A stretch of DNA of 64,000 nucleotides. Source: a bacterium 1xD42-87. GTDB lineage: Bacteria > Bacillota > Clostridia > Lachnospirales > Lachnospiraceae. The notes beneath the pieces are model-generated. The model was not told where the DNA came from and ran no database searches. It saw only the letters and a list, made by a program, of their open reading frames with translations. A program made the position numbers and the translations under genes. Where the stretch lies: positions 30,736 through 94,735 of the forward strand of contig RAYM01000030.1 of NCBI GenBank assembly GCA_003611805.1, in the 5' to 3' direction. Positions 36,956 through 46,001 of the stretch are shown piece after piece; the first letter of the stretch is position 1; each line of letters opens with the position of its first letter.

Positions 36956-37809
36956 TGAAAAATAAATTTCCTGCGCTTTCCTTAATTATATTGACTGCTA
37001 TAGTCGCTTTTTGCTTTGCCTGTGGAGGGCTGATGACGAAGGATCCGCTTTACATGGATCTGGCGCACTGTAACGAGGCGCCGGGAAAAGAGTTTCTCTT
37101 TGGCACTGACGCAATGGGAAGGGATATTTTTTCCATGATACGGTACGGCGGCAGAATTTCCATTACAATTGGGTTTCTCGCAACCCTTCTCTCCACGGTT
37201 CTGGCAGTTCTCGTCGGGAGTGTGAGCGGTTGTGCCCACGCTCGGATAGACGGCGTTCTTATGGGGGCGACTGAACTTTTTTTAAGCGTGCCGGGGCTTC
37301 TGCTCACGGCTTTTCTGCAGGCAGTGTTTGGCGGGGCAAATGTGTACAGTCTGTCCGTTGTGATCGGATTGACGGGCTGGATGAGTATGGCTAAGGTGGT
37401 GCGGACGGAAGTCCTGCAGCTGAGGCATACGGATTATGTGCTGGCGGCAAGGTGTCTTGGCGGCGGTTTTTTTCATGTACTGTTTCGCCATCTGGCGCCT
37501 AATTTCTTTCCTTCCGTTCTGTTTGTGGCAGTTATGAATGTGAGAAACGCGATTGTGGCGGAGTCCACGCTGAGTTTCATGGGGTTAGGGCTTCCGGTGG
37601 AAGAAGTTTCATGGGGCAGTATGCTGTCACTGTCGGAAAACGCGCTCCTTTCCCGCTCGTGGTGGATTATACTGATTCCTGGTTTTTTCTTGGTGGGAAC
37701 CTTGCTCTGCCTGACAAATCTTGGAAATTATATGCGGGGAAACGCAAACAGGAGGCACAGCAATCTGGGATGCGAAAAGAATAATAAAAAAAATATGAAG
37801 CAAATATAA
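36952..37809 (+). CDS. ABC importer permease 2 (DppC/NikC type)
   Basis: 285 aa. DppC-like with FGTDAMGRDIFSMIRYGGRI (~50), the EAA loop (HTDYVLAARCLGGG) and the C-terminal TLSFMGLGLP. Membrane helices are complete. A Lys/Asn-rich tail follows. It is the last gene of the importer and the operon ends here, with no second ATPase. Together with the binding protein it should import a nickel chelate or peptide. Confidence 0.88.
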   Translation: MMKNKFPALSLIILTAIVAFCFACGGLMTKDPLYMDLAHCNEAPGKEFLFGTDAMGRDIFSMIRYGGRISITIGFLATLLSTVLAVLVGSVSGCAHARIDGVLMGATELFLSVPGLLLTAFLQAVFGGANVYSLSVVIGLTGWMSMAKVVRTEVLQLRHTDYVLAARCLGGGFFHVLFRHLAPNFFPSVLFVAVMNVRNAIVAESTLSFMGLGLPVEEVSWGSMLSLSENALLSRSWWIILIPGFFLVGTLLCLTNLGNYMRGNANRRHSNLGCEKNNKKNMKQI

Positions 37810-37836
37810 AATTGTTATAAAATTTGAGAAAGAATG

Positions 37837-37845
37837 TGGTATAAT
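37837..37845 (+). promoter_or_regulatory. Extended -10 promoter of the chemoreceptor gene
   Basis: TGGTATAAT at 37837-37845 has the TG one base upstream of a perfect -10 box. No good -35 box is needed in that case. The transcript would have a leader of about 150 nt. Confidence 0.5.
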
Positions 37846-38003
37846 AAAAATGCAACTACTATTTTTAATAACTTAGATGAATATACTGCTTTATTGCAAA
37901 TCGTTTTTTGCTAGTCTTATTTTACAGTTGTCTATTCGATTTTGTTCTATTCTGGTCTGTTTGTCTATCTTATTAATCCAACATGTGAACGGGGGAAAAC
38001 TTC

Positions 38004-40028
38004 ATGCGGGAAAAAAGGAAAGACAGCGTGGAAAAGGTTTCGCGCGGAAAAAACGACGGTCAATTTATCGGCATCGGAGAGAGAATATCAAAGCGCTTCG
38101 GCAGGGTTATTATGATCTGCTGTATTGTTTTGGGAGTGATTACATCGGTTTTGAGTTATATTTCTTCGATCAGCGCAGTGTCGGAGACAATCAATAATAC
38201 GTCTGATGTGGCGGCAAACTATGTTTCCTCCGCGCTGCAGGAATTTGTAGCGATTGCTTACGAGACAGGCAGTATCGCAAGACTTGCTGACCCGGAAAAA
38301 ACGACTGAGGAAAAGAAGGCTATTTTAGACCAGAGGATTAAGGATCACGATTTTGACGGCGGATATCTGATTGACAGCAGCGGCGTGGACGTCATTACAG
38401 GGCAGAACCTTTCTGACAGAGTATACTTTACGGAAAGCATGAAGGGAAACACTTACGTCTCCACGCCGGCATACAGCGAAGTGACGGGGAAAGTATCGTA
38501 TGTGGTGTCGGCACCGCTGTGGGAAGGCGGTATCCCCGGAACGACGCCGGTGGGCGTTATCGCCTATGTGCCGAACGGAGAGTTTTTGAATGATATCATG
38601 CGTTCCATCAAGGTCGGAGAGGGCGGCACCGCTTTTATGCTGGATAAAAACGGCATTACAATTGCAGATTTGGATTCCTCGCTGGTCGGTGTGGAGGATA
38701 GCGTGGCGCTTGGCGATACGAACCCCAGACTTAAGAAATACAGCGCAATCTGTAAAAAAATGATTGCCGGAGGAAACGGTACAGGTACATACAGCTATAA
38801 CGGCAAGACAAAGGTAGTCGCTTACTCTCCGGTTCCCGATACGGACGGCTGGAGTATCGGCGTGGCGGCAGTGAGAAATGAGTTTTTAAAGATGTTTTAT
38901 ATTTCTCTTGTGGCCACGATTATCTTCGTGATGGCATTTACGATATATGGAGTTAAAGTTGGCGTAAGACTGGGACATGCGGTGGCTGCGCCGCTTGGCA
39001 GGGCGGTAGACAGGCTGAAGCTTCTGGCGGAGGGTGACATTCACTCCGAAGTGCCTGAGCCGACAGAAAACGATGAAACGAAGATACTGCTGGATTGTCT
39101 GTCAGAGACGATGCAGGATCTGAATAAAATCATTACGGATATCAGCAGTGATCTGGCGGAACTGGCGGATGGCAACTTTATGATTAATGTGGACGAGACA
39201 TACAAAGGGGATTTTGCACAGATCAGTGATTCCTTCCGGGATATTGTCGGATCGCTCAGCGCAGCGCTGGGAGAGATCGACAGCAATGCTGAAAGTGTAA
39301 GAAAGGGAGCAACGGATCTGGCGGGCTCATCTCAGCTTCTGGCGGAGGGAGCAACCGATCAGGCGAGTGCGATTGAAGAGCTGACGGCGACGATGACGGA
39401 TATATCCGAAAAGATTCATGCCAATGCGGAGAATGCGGCGAAGGCGAAAAAAGTAGTGAACGGTATGAACGATCAGGTGAGCGAGAGTAATGCCCAGATG
39501 AAACAGAGTACGGAAGCGATGGAAAAAATCAAGGAGGCTTCCAATAAGATCGCTGAGATCATTAGCAGTATCGAAGAAATTGCGTCCCAGACGAACCTTC
39601 TCGCACTGAACGCTTCTATCGAGGCGGCGAGAGCGGGCGAGGCAGGGAAAGGCTTTGCAGTGGTTGCCACGCAGGTGGGCACGCTTTCCGAGCAGAGCAG
39701 CGAAGCGGCGAAGAATACCAAACAGTTGATTCAGAACGCAATTCAGGCGGTAGAGGACGGAACCAAGCTGGCAAATTCCACAGCGGAATCGCTGCTGCTT
39801 GTGGTCGAGAATGCAAAGACGGTGGGCGATGCGATCGATGAGATCGCGATAGCATCTGAGGAGCAGGCAGATGCCACAGCGCAGATTACGGAGGGTGTAA
39901 ACCAGATCGCGCAGGTTGTGGAATCCAATTCCGCCACCTCCGAGGAGAGCGCGGCGGCGTCGCAGGAGTTGTCAACGCAGGCAGATCTGCTCAAGGAATT
40001 GGTTGACAGGTTCAAATATCACGCATAA
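38004..40028 (+). CDS. Methyl-accepting chemotaxis protein
   Basis: 674 aa from ATG 38004 (GGGGGA upstream). A basic N-terminus precedes TM1 (~33-57), a large extracellular dCache domain (~60-290) with [19 protein letters not shown] and a second [13 protein letters not shown] lobe, TM2 (~295-318), a HAMP domain (~320-375) and the cytoplasmic signalling domain (~400-674). The hairpin tip reads [20 protein letters not shown]. No C-terminal CheR tether is visible. The ligand is unknown. It lies next to the nickel/peptide importer. Confidence 0.93.
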   Translation: MREKRKDSVEKVSRGKNDGQFIGIGERISKRFGRVIMICCIVLGVITSVLSYISSISAVSETINNTSDVAANYVSSALQEFVAIAYETGSIARLADPEKTTEEKKAILDQRIKDHDFDGGYLIDSSGVDVITGQNLSDRVYFTESMKGNTYVSTPAYSEVTGKVSYVVSAPLWEGGIPGTTPVGVIAYVPNGEFLNDIMRSIKVGEGGTAFMLDKNGITIADLDSSLVGVEDSVALGDTNPRLKKYSAICKKMIAGGNGTGTYSYNGKTKVVAYSPVPDTDGWSIGVAAVRNEFLKMFYISLVATIIFVMAFTIYGVKVGVRLGHAVAAPLGRAVDRLKLLAEGDIHSEVPEPTENDETKILLDCLSETMQDLNKIITDISSDLAELADGNFMINVDETYKGDFAQISDSFRDIVGSLSAALGEIDSNAESVRKGATDLAGSSQLLAEGATDQASAIEELTATMTDISEKIHANAENAAKAKKVVNGMNDQVSESNAQMKQSTEAMEKIKEASNKIAEIISSIEEIASQTNLLALNASIEAARAGEAGKGFAVVATQVGTLSEQSSEAAKNTKQLIQNAIQAVEDGTKLANSTAESLLLVVENAKTVGDAIDEIAIASEEQADATAQITEGVNQIAQVVESNSATSEESAAASQELSTQADLLKELVDRFKYHA

Positions 40029-40044
40029 ATACGGTTGTTTGGGA

Positions 40045-40074
40045 GCGGCGTCTGTATGGGGCGCCGCTTCTTTT
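40045..40074 (+). terminator. Terminator of the chemoreceptor gene
   Basis: GCGGCG (40045-40050) pairs with CGCCGC (40062-40067), followed by TTCTTTT. Confidence 0.75.
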
Positions 40075-40277
40075 GATACGCAGGACCGCATATGGAAGTT
40101 TGCTGTTTCACAGCATGCGGACTGCACGGCAAGCGGGGACAAAATCGAGTACATTGTCCGGGATACGGACGAGTAGTTATATCGGGGGAAAAACAGTGGC
40201 AGGAATCAAATAGTGGTCTGAAATACAGGATGGCACTCAATTTTGAGAGGGAAAAATCTGTCAGAGGAAATGATTTT

Positions 40278-40309
40278 GCGGCGCAGGAGTAGTGAATCTT
40301 CTGCGCCGC
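40278..40309 (+). other. GC hairpin in a gene-free stretch
   Basis: GCGGCGCAG pairs with CTGCGCCGC. The stretch 40029-40331 otherwise shows no supported gene; a short open frame at 40092-40292 has no ribosome binding site or recognisable protein. Confidence 0.5.
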
Positions 40310-40331
40310 CTGTGTTGTATCGATTGCATTT

Positions 40332-40526
40332 TTACTGTATATAGTTTTCTGCTTTTTGTGTTCTCCGCCTATTTCTTGAGATTGATATAAGAAAATAGAA
40401 GAACAAGGCGCTGACGGATATTCCGGTAAACACTTCAGCGATCTGTTCACCAAGAGCGACTGAAAGTATCATGCGCAATGCAATAATTCCTGCCATAGCT
40501 GCTACCGCGATAAATGCCTTTTTCAT
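40332..40526 (-). CDS. Small two-helix membrane protein
   Basis: 64 aa from the ATG at 40526, with AAAGGAGAT nine bases upstream. Two membrane helices (FIAVAAMAGIIALRMILSVAL and SALFFYFLIS) end in a basic tail with RNRRRTQ. The family is not recognised. The direct repeats at 40616-40648 lie about 90 bases upstream and could bind a regulator. Confidence 0.65.
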   Translation of the reverse strand: MKKAFIAVAAMAGIIALRMILSVALGEQIAEVFTGISVSALFFYFLISISRNRRRTQKAENYIQ

Positions 40527-40615
40527 AGTTTGATATCTCCTTTTGTTTGCTGTATTTTGAGGTGTTTTGTTTTCTAAATTAAGAATATCAAATTAGAGAA
40601 ACAGCATCCATTGAT

Positions 40616-40648
40616 GTAACTTACATTTCGGAATCGTAACTTACATTT
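40616..40648. promoter_or_regulatory. Direct repeats, 20-bp period
   Basis: GTAACTTACATTT occurs at 40616-40628 and again at 40636-40648. The 20-bp period puts both on one face of the helix. This is the layout of tandem sites for a dimeric response regulator such as a LytTR type. The target may be the small membrane gene at 40332-40526. Confidence 0.5.
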
Positions 40649-40694
40649 GTGTAAGTTTACATGTTCTGCCTGCCATGACTTTCTTTACGGAGCG

Positions 40695-40940
40695 TTACCT
40701 ACTTGTGACATATTCATGCATCGGTTTTAGCAGAGAATAATTTATTGGCAGTTTTTCGATTTCTTTGTAGGATAACCCATTATATTTTCCAATCCGTGGT
40801 CTATCTTCATTTTCTGGATGATGGAGATTTTGGCAAAGCTTTAAAGGATCCTTTGGGGATATGTGGTTGTGCAATTGTATCAGTGAAGATGTAATGGTAC
40901 AGGGGTACAACAGGCAGGAAGGGCGCCGATCATAGGACAA
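40695..40940 (-). CDS. Possible small protein or gene remnant
   Basis: 81 aa open frame with protein-like C-terminal sequence (HHPENEDRPRIGKYNG, SYKEIEKLPINYSLL). No ribosome binding site was found near the first ATG, and the first 20 residues look non-native. It may be the tail of a truncated gene at the edge of the island. The family is unknown. Confidence 0.35.
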   Translation of the reverse strand: MSYDRRPSCLLYPCTITSSLIQLHNHISPKDPLKLCQNLHHPENEDRPRIGKYNGLSYKEIEKLPINYSLLKPMHEYVTSR

Positions 40941-40958
40941 TACGAATGAGGGAAAAAG

Positions 40959-41363
40959 ATGAGATTTATTATAACGGAAAAGAGTTTTTACATGGAAGAA
41001 GGAGGCGTGCTTTCTGGGGAGCTGCAGGCGTGGCAGGAAGCATTTATGAAAGACAAAGAATATGCATGGTATTTGCTGGGGTTAAAAGGATGCCCGCCGG
41101 ATGCCGATATTTCCATGCGTTTTCTTTGCAAAGTAGCGGAAAGCTATTTTCGGTGTCTAACTTCATTGCCCGAACTGGAACTTTCCAAGGAAAAGACGGA
41201 AGTTCTTTTGGACGTGGAAACCGTTTCCCGGCTGGAAACGGCGGTTCCCTTTATCATCGGAGCCGAGTATCTGGATGGGAAGTGGTTCGGCAGTGCGTTT
41301 GACAGACTGCACGATGTTTTTCGGAGGGAGATCGCGGTATATTCAGACATGGTGGCGAGGTGA
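40959..41363 (+). pseudogene. Truncated SNF2 helicase N-terminus
   Basis: 134 aa, nearly the same as the first ~128 residues of the intact SNF2 protein at 43356. Shared motifs include MRFIITEKSFYMEEGG, LLGLKGCPPDADIS and FRCLTSLPELEL. The copy ends abruptly after DMVAR and runs into the ABC permease remnant. The region upstream of the start (about 20 bases) is also shared, so a segment was duplicated and then cut. It lacks the ATPase domain and cannot work as a helicase. Confidence 0.85.
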
Positions 41364-42441
41364 ATTATCTACGGCAGGAACCATGTTAATCACCTTTATG
41401 TCTGTGTCCACTGTGGTTATTTTTATCATAGCGGCATGGCTGATCAATTATATGACACGCTTTATTCTGGAAAAGAGGAGCCGGGAGTTTGCGGTTTATT
41501 TGTTATCGGGAATGAAGAAAGGACAAATTGCAAGTCTTTACATGAAAGAAAATCTTTTTCTTGGCGTGTGTGCGCTATCCATGGGATTCCTTTTCGGAAG
41601 CTGGTTACGGCAGGCGTTATTTTATGTTTTCTATAAAAGTATCGGGAAAAATTACAAGGTAAATGCGGAAATATCCGCGGGCAGTATAACAAAATGGTCG
41701 GCGATCGTGGAAATGATAGGGCTGACTTTTACGTTTTACCTTTTCTATTTAGGGCTTTCCGCTTTCCAGATGAAATATATAAACAGGAAAGGCAGATTCA
41801 TCTATAAATAGGAATGTTTATTTCTGTTAAGGCAGTTTTCCTCAAAAACGAGGAATACCTGTTTTGTTCTCGGAACATTGAGCTTCTTATTTATATTTGC
41901 GTTAGTCGGAAGCTCGCTGGCATTTATGCTGAGTGACTATCAAAATAAACAGCTAGATGTGGAATATCCTTTTGACATGATTATCATCAGCGACGATACG
42001 GGCAATGATTTTTCCAAGGAGGAGGCATTGATAGAGGACAGTATAACGCCGCGCGATATATGGAAATACTGCGTCTATCAAAATGCAGCAAGCGACATGG
42101 GCGACTGGCTGTATCAGAATTTACGGTTGTTTTCGGAGAGAGACACCGATCCGGGAATGGCAGAGGGAAAACGTGCCGTTGCCTACTACGATTAGGATGT
42201 GTATATGGGCGTATCCGATTATAACAGGCTGCGGGAAATGCTGGGGCTTGCCCCTGTGACCCTGCGGGACAATCAATATTGCATTCATATGCCGAACCGT
42301 GTCTATCAGGAAATAAAGGATAAGAGTGCGCAGGTGCAGAATAGCCTGCATGCCGGGCTTGAATTTGCCGGCTTCCATACAGAAGTTTATGTTCAAACTG
42401 TCCGTTTTAGCAATCTGCAGGGGGCGCATGACATCTTGTAG
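41364..42441 (+). pseudogene. BceB/FtsX-type ABC permease remnant with two in-frame TAG codons
   Basis: One frame (41275 phase) reads as a bacitracin-type permease: YMTRFILEKRSREFAVYLLSG, then a TAG at 41809-41811, then LLRQFSSKTRNT and FMLSDYQNKQLDVEYPFD, then a TAG at 42193-42195, then DVYMGVSDYNRLREMLGL. Both ends are missing. The 5' side is fused to the SNF2 fragment and the 3' side to TOTE-derived sequence. Two nonsense codons and two truncations mean a dead gene. Confidence 0.85.
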
Positions 42442-42687
42442 AGGATTACTGCCAGCATTACTGTATCATAGATTGGGAAGTGGCCTGGTATGGGAGTATG
42501 AATTTTCTGGGAAAGGAAGACAGCGAAGACAATCTAATACGCGTTTGCAGTAAGGAGATTGCAGCGGAACTGCTGGAGCTTACGTTTGGGAAACAGGAGG
42601 CCAATTATATTATTGAAAACAATGCCACGGTGAGACAGACGGCGAAGGAGTTCGGGATTAGTAAGAGTACGGTAGTAACACAATAGA
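42416..42687 (+). pseudogene. TOTE helicase C-terminus fused to a SpoIIID fragment
   Basis: CTGCAGGGGGCGCATGAC (from about 42416) equals sequence in the TOTE gene at about 51037. It then jumps to the TOTE 3' end (VEDYCQHYC, WYGSMNFLGKEDSEDNL, LLELTFGK). At about 42600 it fuses in frame to NYIIENNATVRQTAKEFG, the first part of SpoIIID. The end reads SKSTVVTQ, three codons shorter than the other SpoIIID copies. It is a recombination product, not a working gene. Confidence 0.85.
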
Positions 42688-42771
42688 ACGATTTGTGTGG
42701 CTAGTGAAATAGTGACAGGACATTTGGAAGAACTGTGATAGGACTTCTGAATGTCCTTTTATAATATTTGA

Positions 42772-42800
42772 TTGTGAAATGAAAGGGGTGAGGGTATAAT
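42772..42800 (+). promoter_or_regulatory. Sigma-A promoter after the SpoIIID fragment, copy 1
   Basis: TTGTGA at 42772-42777 and TATAAT at 42795-42800 are exactly 17 bases apart. A terminator-like hairpin (GGACATT...AATGTCCTTTT) lies just upstream. The same pair is found after copy 3 at 54650-54678. Confidence 0.75.
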
Positions 42801-42841
42801 GAATACAGAAAAGTGGTGGGCAAAAACCAGGGGAGAGTAAT

Positions 42842-43320
42842 GTGGGAAAGTTTATTTTATATCATGGCAGCCCGGATGAAGAAAACGGATATCTGAGTAA
42901 TTGGTATCCTTCCTGTTTCAAGTTGAATGAGACAGTTTTTCATCTATGGAGCAGTTTATGATGTACCGCAAAGCGATTTGCTTTCACGATAACAATATAG
43001 CGGTTCAAATTCTTGAAACGGGCGATGCTGTCCGCATTAAGGATTTGGGACGGCATGTATCAGGGTATGATGAGAATCTTTGGAATGGTGTGCGGCAGCT
43101 TGTTGTTTATGAGGGATTACTGGCAAAGTTTTCGCAAAATGATAAATTGCAAGAACAGCTTAAGGCTACGGGAAATACTGTGTTAGCGGAGTGTGCTGTA
43201 AAAGACCGCATCTGGGGCATTGGATTGTCAATGAACGACCCGGACAGATTTGACCGGACTAAGTGGAAGGGACAAAATCTGCTCGGATATGCTTTGATGA
43301 TGGTGCGAGATAGGCTGTGA
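42842..43320 (+). pseudogene. NADAR-family gene with a frameshift
   Basis: NADAR proteins (YbiA-type) hydrolyse riboflavin-pathway intermediates or remove ADP-ribose from guanine. From GTG 42842 (AGGGGAG upstream) the frame reads FILYHGSPDEENGYLSNWYP and stops at 42959. The rest (MEQFMMYRKA, GRHVSGYDENLWNGVRQ, DRIWGIGLSMNDPDRFD, KGQNLLGYALM) runs in another frame from about 42940 to 43320. A missing T in the run at 42936-42940 explains it. The first stretch alone has no activity; the C-terminal portion could still be made from ATG 42946. Normal NADAR is about 160 aa. Confidence 0.8.
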
Positions 43321-43355
43321 TAGAAGAGGCCAATACAAATGAGGAAAAGAAACTG

Positions 43356-45938
43356 ATGAGATTTATCATAACAGAAAAAAGCTTTTATATGGAAGAAGGA
43401 GGCACGCTTTCAGAAGAACTGCAGGCGTGGCAGGAGGAATTTAAGAAAGACAAGGAATATGCATGGTATTTACTGGGCTTAAAAGGATGTCCGCCGGATG
43501 CCGATATTTCCATACGCTTTCTTTATAGGGTCGCAGAAGGTTATTTTCGGTGTCTGACTTCATTACCCGAACTGGAGCTTTCCAGGGAAAAGACGGAAGT
43601 GCTTTTGGATACGGATACTGTTTCCAAACTGGAAACGACGGTTCCCTTCATAATCGGCGCTGAGTATCTGGGCGAGAAGTGGATAAGGAGTGCGTTTGCC
43701 AGTCTGCACGATATTTTTCGGAAGGAGATCGCGTCATATCCGGGCACGGTGGCAATGTATTTGGCTGAACAAAGCCAGCAGCTGCGTGTACCGGAGCGTA
43801 TATTTTTCCATCTTGTGGAGAGTAACGAGGAAGCAGGATTTCCTTTTGCATTTCTCGCAACCTATGCAACGAAAAATGAAAACGGAAGGATCAACCATAT
43901 GCCTTTGCAGTATGCACTGGTGGAGTATCAGGCGGAGAGAGAAAAGCTGTTAAAGCTTTTGGCCTGCCTAAATAAAGCATCGGAAAAGTCAGGATTTGTA
44001 AGAGAGGCAGTGGAGAGCGGAGAAATGTTCCACCCCTTGAAGCTTACGGCACAGGAAGCCTATCAGTTTTTGAAGGAAATTCCTGTGATTGAGGAGGCGG
44101 GTATCCTGTGCCGCATCCCGAACTGGTGGAAAAAGCGGGCGATGATGGTCAGCATGAATATGTCCCTGGGAGATGAACAGCCCTCCTTTTTGGGATTTGA
44201 TGCTGTTTTGTCCATGACGCCGCATTTGGAAGTGGACGGCACGCCACTGACGAGAGAAGATATCGAACTTCTGTTAAAGCAGACGGAGGGGCTGGCGTTT
44301 TTAAAAGGTAAATGGATCGAGGTAGACCACAGCAGGCTGGAGCAGCTTTTAAAGGAGATGGATGAACCGGGAGAAGGCATGACCTTTCTACAGGCATTAA
44401 GGGGAGCCTCGTCGGATATGCTGCCCGAGGACGAGGGAGTGATCATCTCCAACGGGAAGTGGCTGACAGAGCTTTTGCAGAAGCTTCGGAAACCGGAGAC
44501 GATGCGTAAAGTGAGGGTTCCCGTGAGCGTACATGCACAATTGCGGCCTTACCAGAAAAACGGGTTTACATGGCTGCATTATATGAATGAACTGGGATTC
44601 GGGGCCTGTCTGGCGGATGATATGGGCTTGGGAAAAACGCTTCAGGTGCTGACATTTTTGGAAAAGCTTCGAAAGGAAAGCGGACAGAAGCGTGTGCTCC
44701 TAGTTGTTCCGGCGTCTTTGCTTGGCAACTGGAAACGGGAGGCGGAGAAATTCGTCCCGGACATGCCGGTACATATTCTCCACGGTGGCGGCGCGGCGGC
44801 GCTGGCGGAAGAATTAAAGACTACAGAGGCGTTTCTGTTTATCACGACTTACGGAATGACGGTCAGGGTAAAGGAGTTTGCGGAGCAGGCCTGGGACTGC
44901 CTGATTCTGGATGAGGCGCAGGCAATCAAGAATCCGACGGCAAAACAAACCCATGCGATTAAAAAGATTCCTTCAAGGATGCGGCTGGCCATGACGGGAA
45001 CGCCCATTGAGAATGATCTGACGAATCTCTGGTCCATTTATGATTTTATTGATAAGGGTCTTCTGGGAGGCTTTGCGGAATTTAAAGAATACACGAAAAA
45101 ACTGGCAAGGGAACCGGAGGAGTATGCGCGTTTAAAGTCCGCAATCTCTCCTTTCATGCTGCGGCGGTTAAAAACGGACAAGCGGGTGATTACTGACCTG
45201 CCGGAGAAAGTGGAGACAGTGGATTATGTCAGCCTGAGCAAGAAACAGATTGTGCTTTACCGTAAGCTGGTAGCGGAACTTGCAGAAAAACTGGAAGCGC
45301 TGAGCGGCTTTGAAAGGTGCGGTCTGATTCTGGGGGCATTGACCCGCCTGAAACAGATTTGCAACCACCCGGACCAGTACCTTGGACAGGAAAAATTTGC
45401 GCCGGAGGAAAGTGGAAAGTGGGAAATGCTTAAGACGATCTGCACGACGATTTATGAAAAGAGGGAACGTGTTCTGGTATTTACGCAGTTTAAGGAGATA
45501 ACGGCGCCGCTGTCGGCATTTCTGGAGACAATTTTTCAAAAGAAGGGCTTTGTGCTCCACGGCGGCACGCCTGTGAAGACGAGGAGCCGGATGGTGGAAG
45601 AATTCAACGGAGAGGAGTATATTCCCTATATGGTTCTGTCGGTCAAGGCAGGCGGAACCGGTTTAAATCTTACAAGCGCCAACCATGTAATTCATTTCGA
45701 CCGCTGGTGGAATCCGGCTGTGGAGAATCAGGCGACGGACCGTGCATTTCGAATCGGCCAGAAGCGGAATGTTTTTGTACATAAGCTGGTGTGTGAGAAA
45801 ACAATTGAGGAAAAAATTGACCAGATGCTGAAATTCAAAAAGGAGCTTGCTGAAAATGTAATTGGAGGAAGCGGCGAAAACTGGATTACAGATCTCAGCA
45901 ATGAAGAGTTGCTTTCCGTATTAAGACTTGACATGTAG
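43356..45938 (+). CDS. SNF2-family DNA translocase
   Basis: 860 aa, taking ATG 43356; a GTG at 43317 overlaps the NADAR stop. The N-terminal ~400 residues form the YwqA-type region. The ATPase has Walker A in DDMGLGKTLQ (~422), DEAQAIKN (~518), TGTPIENDLTNLWS and the motif VI RIGQKRNVFVHKLV. SNF2 proteins move along DNA and remodel bound proteins. A SWIM-finger partner follows, as in ywqA-ywqB of Bacillus. The N-terminus is duplicated at 40959. Confidence 0.93.
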   Translation: MRFIITEKSFYMEEGGTLSEELQAWQEEFKKDKEYAWYLLGLKGCPPDADISIRFLYRVAEGYFRCLTSLPELELSREKTEVLLDTDTVSKLETTVPFIIGAEYLGEKWIRSAFASLHDIFRKEIASYPGTVAMYLAEQSQQLRVPERIFFHLVESNEEAGFPFAFLATYATKNENGRINHMPLQYALVEYQAEREKLLKLLACLNKASEKSGFVREAVESGEMFHPLKLTAQEAYQFLKEIPVIEEAGILCRIPNWWKKRAMMVSMNMSLGDEQPSFLGFDAVLSMTPHLEVDGTPLTREDIELLLKQTEGLAFLKGKWIEVDHSRLEQLLKEMDEPGEGMTFLQALRGASSDMLPEDEGVIISNGKWLTELLQKLRKPETMRKVRVPVSVHAQLRPYQKNGFTWLHYMNELGFGACLADDMGLGKTLQVLTFLEKLRKESGQKRVLLVVPASLLGNWKREAEKFVPDMPVHILHGGGAAALAEELKTTEAFLFITTYGMTVRVKEFAEQAWDCLILDEAQAIKNPTAKQTHAIKKIPSRMRLAMTGTPIENDLTNLWSIYDFIDKGLLGGFAEFKEYTKKLAREPEEYARLKSAISPFMLRRLKTDKRVITDLPEKVETVDYVSLSKKQIVLYRKLVAELAEKLEALSGFERCGLILGALTRLKQICNHPDQYLGQEKFAPEESGKWEMLKTICTTIYEKRERVLVFTQFKEITAPLSAFLETIFQKKGFVLHGGTPVKTRSRMVEEFNGEEYIPYMVLSVKAGGTGLNLTSANHVIHFDRWWNPAVENQATDRAFRIGQKRNVFVHKLVCEKTIEEKIDQMLKFKKELAENVIGGSGENWITDLSNEELLSVLRLDM

Positions 45939-46001
45939 GAAAGTGAATGCCTTTCTGGTATACAGGAAGCTTTTAGGATAAAAGATTCGGGGAGGAACAA
46001 T

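Noticed and set aside
40206..40222. AAATAGTGGTCTGA match to the hairpin at 52390
   Set aside because: Only the right half is present with no partner arm, so chance similarity cannot be excluded.
40092..40292. Small plus-strand open frame after the chemoreceptor
   Set aside because: It lacks a ribosome binding site and its product resembles no protein. It spans hairpins and is probably non-coding.
41275..41811. Read as a standalone membrane protein
   Set aside because: The frame continues past the TAG as the same permease family, and the 5' side is SNF2 sequence in another frame. It is one remnant.
42842..43320. Programmed frameshift in the NADAR gene
   Set aside because: There is no slippery heptamer with a downstream stem, and the simple loss of one T explains the shift. 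Kept as a broken or phase-variable gene.
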